A program made the position numbers and the translations under genes. 5,838 nt of DNA from Oceanospirillaceae bacterium. GTDB taxonomy: Bacteria > Pseudomonadota > Gammaproteobacteria > Pseudomonadales > Balneatricaceae. The notes beneath the pieces are model-generated. The model did not search any database and was not told where the DNA came from. It worked only from the letters and a program-made list of their open reading frames with translations. Where the stretch lies: the NCBI GenBank assembly GCA_023954795.1, contig JAGSHA010000217.1:1-5838 (forward strand), in the 5' to 3' direction. Below, piece after piece: positions 5,515 to 5,838 of the stretch; the stretch's first letter is position 1; every line of letters starts with the position of its first letter.

Positions 5515-5838
5515 TCCGTACTCTGATGAGGTGCCACAGCAGCCACCGGATAGTGCCACCGTTATTGCCTTTGCTAATAGCGTTGGCCATCTTCAATGCC
5601 ATCCTGCCTGCGACGATAGAACATATTCGCGTATCAGGATTTGTCGATGCATTGTTGCAGGGGTTCGGCCAGAGCTTTGTTATCTGGCTAAGCCTTGCAA
5701 TCTCGGTTTGGTTATATAACCGCAGTGATATTGATCGTACGACCCCGCCCAATATCGTTTTACTGATGTGCCTGCTTTTAAGCCTGATGCTAGCGGTACC
5801 ACTGGCAACACTCAGCTGGTTTATCGTCGCTGTGCTCG
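5511..5838 (+). CDS. Integral membrane protein, N-terminal part (3' end outside window)
   Basis: An open frame runs from the ATG at 5511 to the window edge, 109 codons without a stop. The start overlaps the glycosyltransferase stop as ATGA, and GGGGC about 8 nt upstream is a weak ribosome site. The protein begins MIRTLMRCHSSHR, a basic cytoplasmic head, followed by hydrophobic segments at about 15-33, 47-66 and 83-109 separated by short polar stretches such as YNRSDIDRTTPP. This is the pattern of a multi-pass inner-membrane protein. I do not recognise the family from this part. In a glycosyltransferase operon, an O-antigen polymerase or ligase, or an exosortase-type protein, is plausible, but no diagnostic motif is inside the window. 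Frames on either strand overlapping it here are poorer candidates. Confidence 0.7.
   Translation, partial: MIRTLMRCHSSHRIVPPLLPLLIALAIFNAILPATIEHIRVSGFVDALLQGFGQSFVIWLSLAISVWLYNRSDIDRTTPPNIVLLMCLLLSLMLAVPLATLSWFIVAVL

Noticed and set aside
5372..5719. Plus-strand 115-codon open frame across the end of the glycosyltransferase
   Set aside because: It overlaps two better frames, the glycosyltransferase and the coupled membrane protein, and its translation is rich in Cys, Pro and Ser without domain motifs.

Overview
The window looks like a chromosomal segment of a free-living gammaproteobacterium. Base composition is moderate, Shine-Dalgarno sites are clear, genes are tightly packed, and two adjacent genes closely resemble the Escherichia coli sutR (ydcN) / ydcO pair. 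Genus cannot be set from the sequence alone. There is no rRNA, tRNA, CRISPR array, transposase or integrase.

Layout. (1) Positions 1-1319: the 5' part of a flavodoxin/WrbA-like gene on the minus strand, divergent from a LysR-type regulator on the plus strand with a 107-bp gap. This is a classical regulator/target arrangement. (2) Positions 1330-3208: a minus-strand XRE-cupin regulator (SutR-like), divergent from a plus-strand BenE-family transporter (YdcO-like). Their 145-bp gap holds two near-identical 18-bp palindromes with the consensus TGTGCGTTATAACGCACA and a separate perfect 10-bp inverted repeat near its two edges. These are strong candidates for an autoregulatory operator pair. Both genes probably start further in than the longest open frames suggest: sutR at a TTG at 1905 and the transporter at an ATG at 2051. 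(3) Positions 3231-4178: a minus-strand NAD-dependent sugar-nucleotide epimerase (GalE-like extended SDR), convergent with the transporter, with a perfect 10-bp stem hairpin in its last codons. (4) Positions 4179-4461: a 283-bp noncoding divergent region. (5) Positions 4462-5838: a GT4 family glycosyltransferase whose stop codon overlaps (ATGA) the start of a membrane-protein gene that runs off the window.

How they work together. The epimerase, glycosyltransferase and membrane protein look like the edge of a surface- or exopolysaccharide locus: nucleotide-sugar supply, sugar transfer, then a membrane polymerase, ligase or exosortase-type protein. The SutR-like/BenE pair is a self-contained transport module whose regulator probably represses across the shared promoter region. 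The LysR/flavodoxin pair is a likely redox or quinone-response module. Nothing here proves a wholly new system. The most informative unexplained signals are the twin operator palindromes and the coupled membrane ORF at the right edge.
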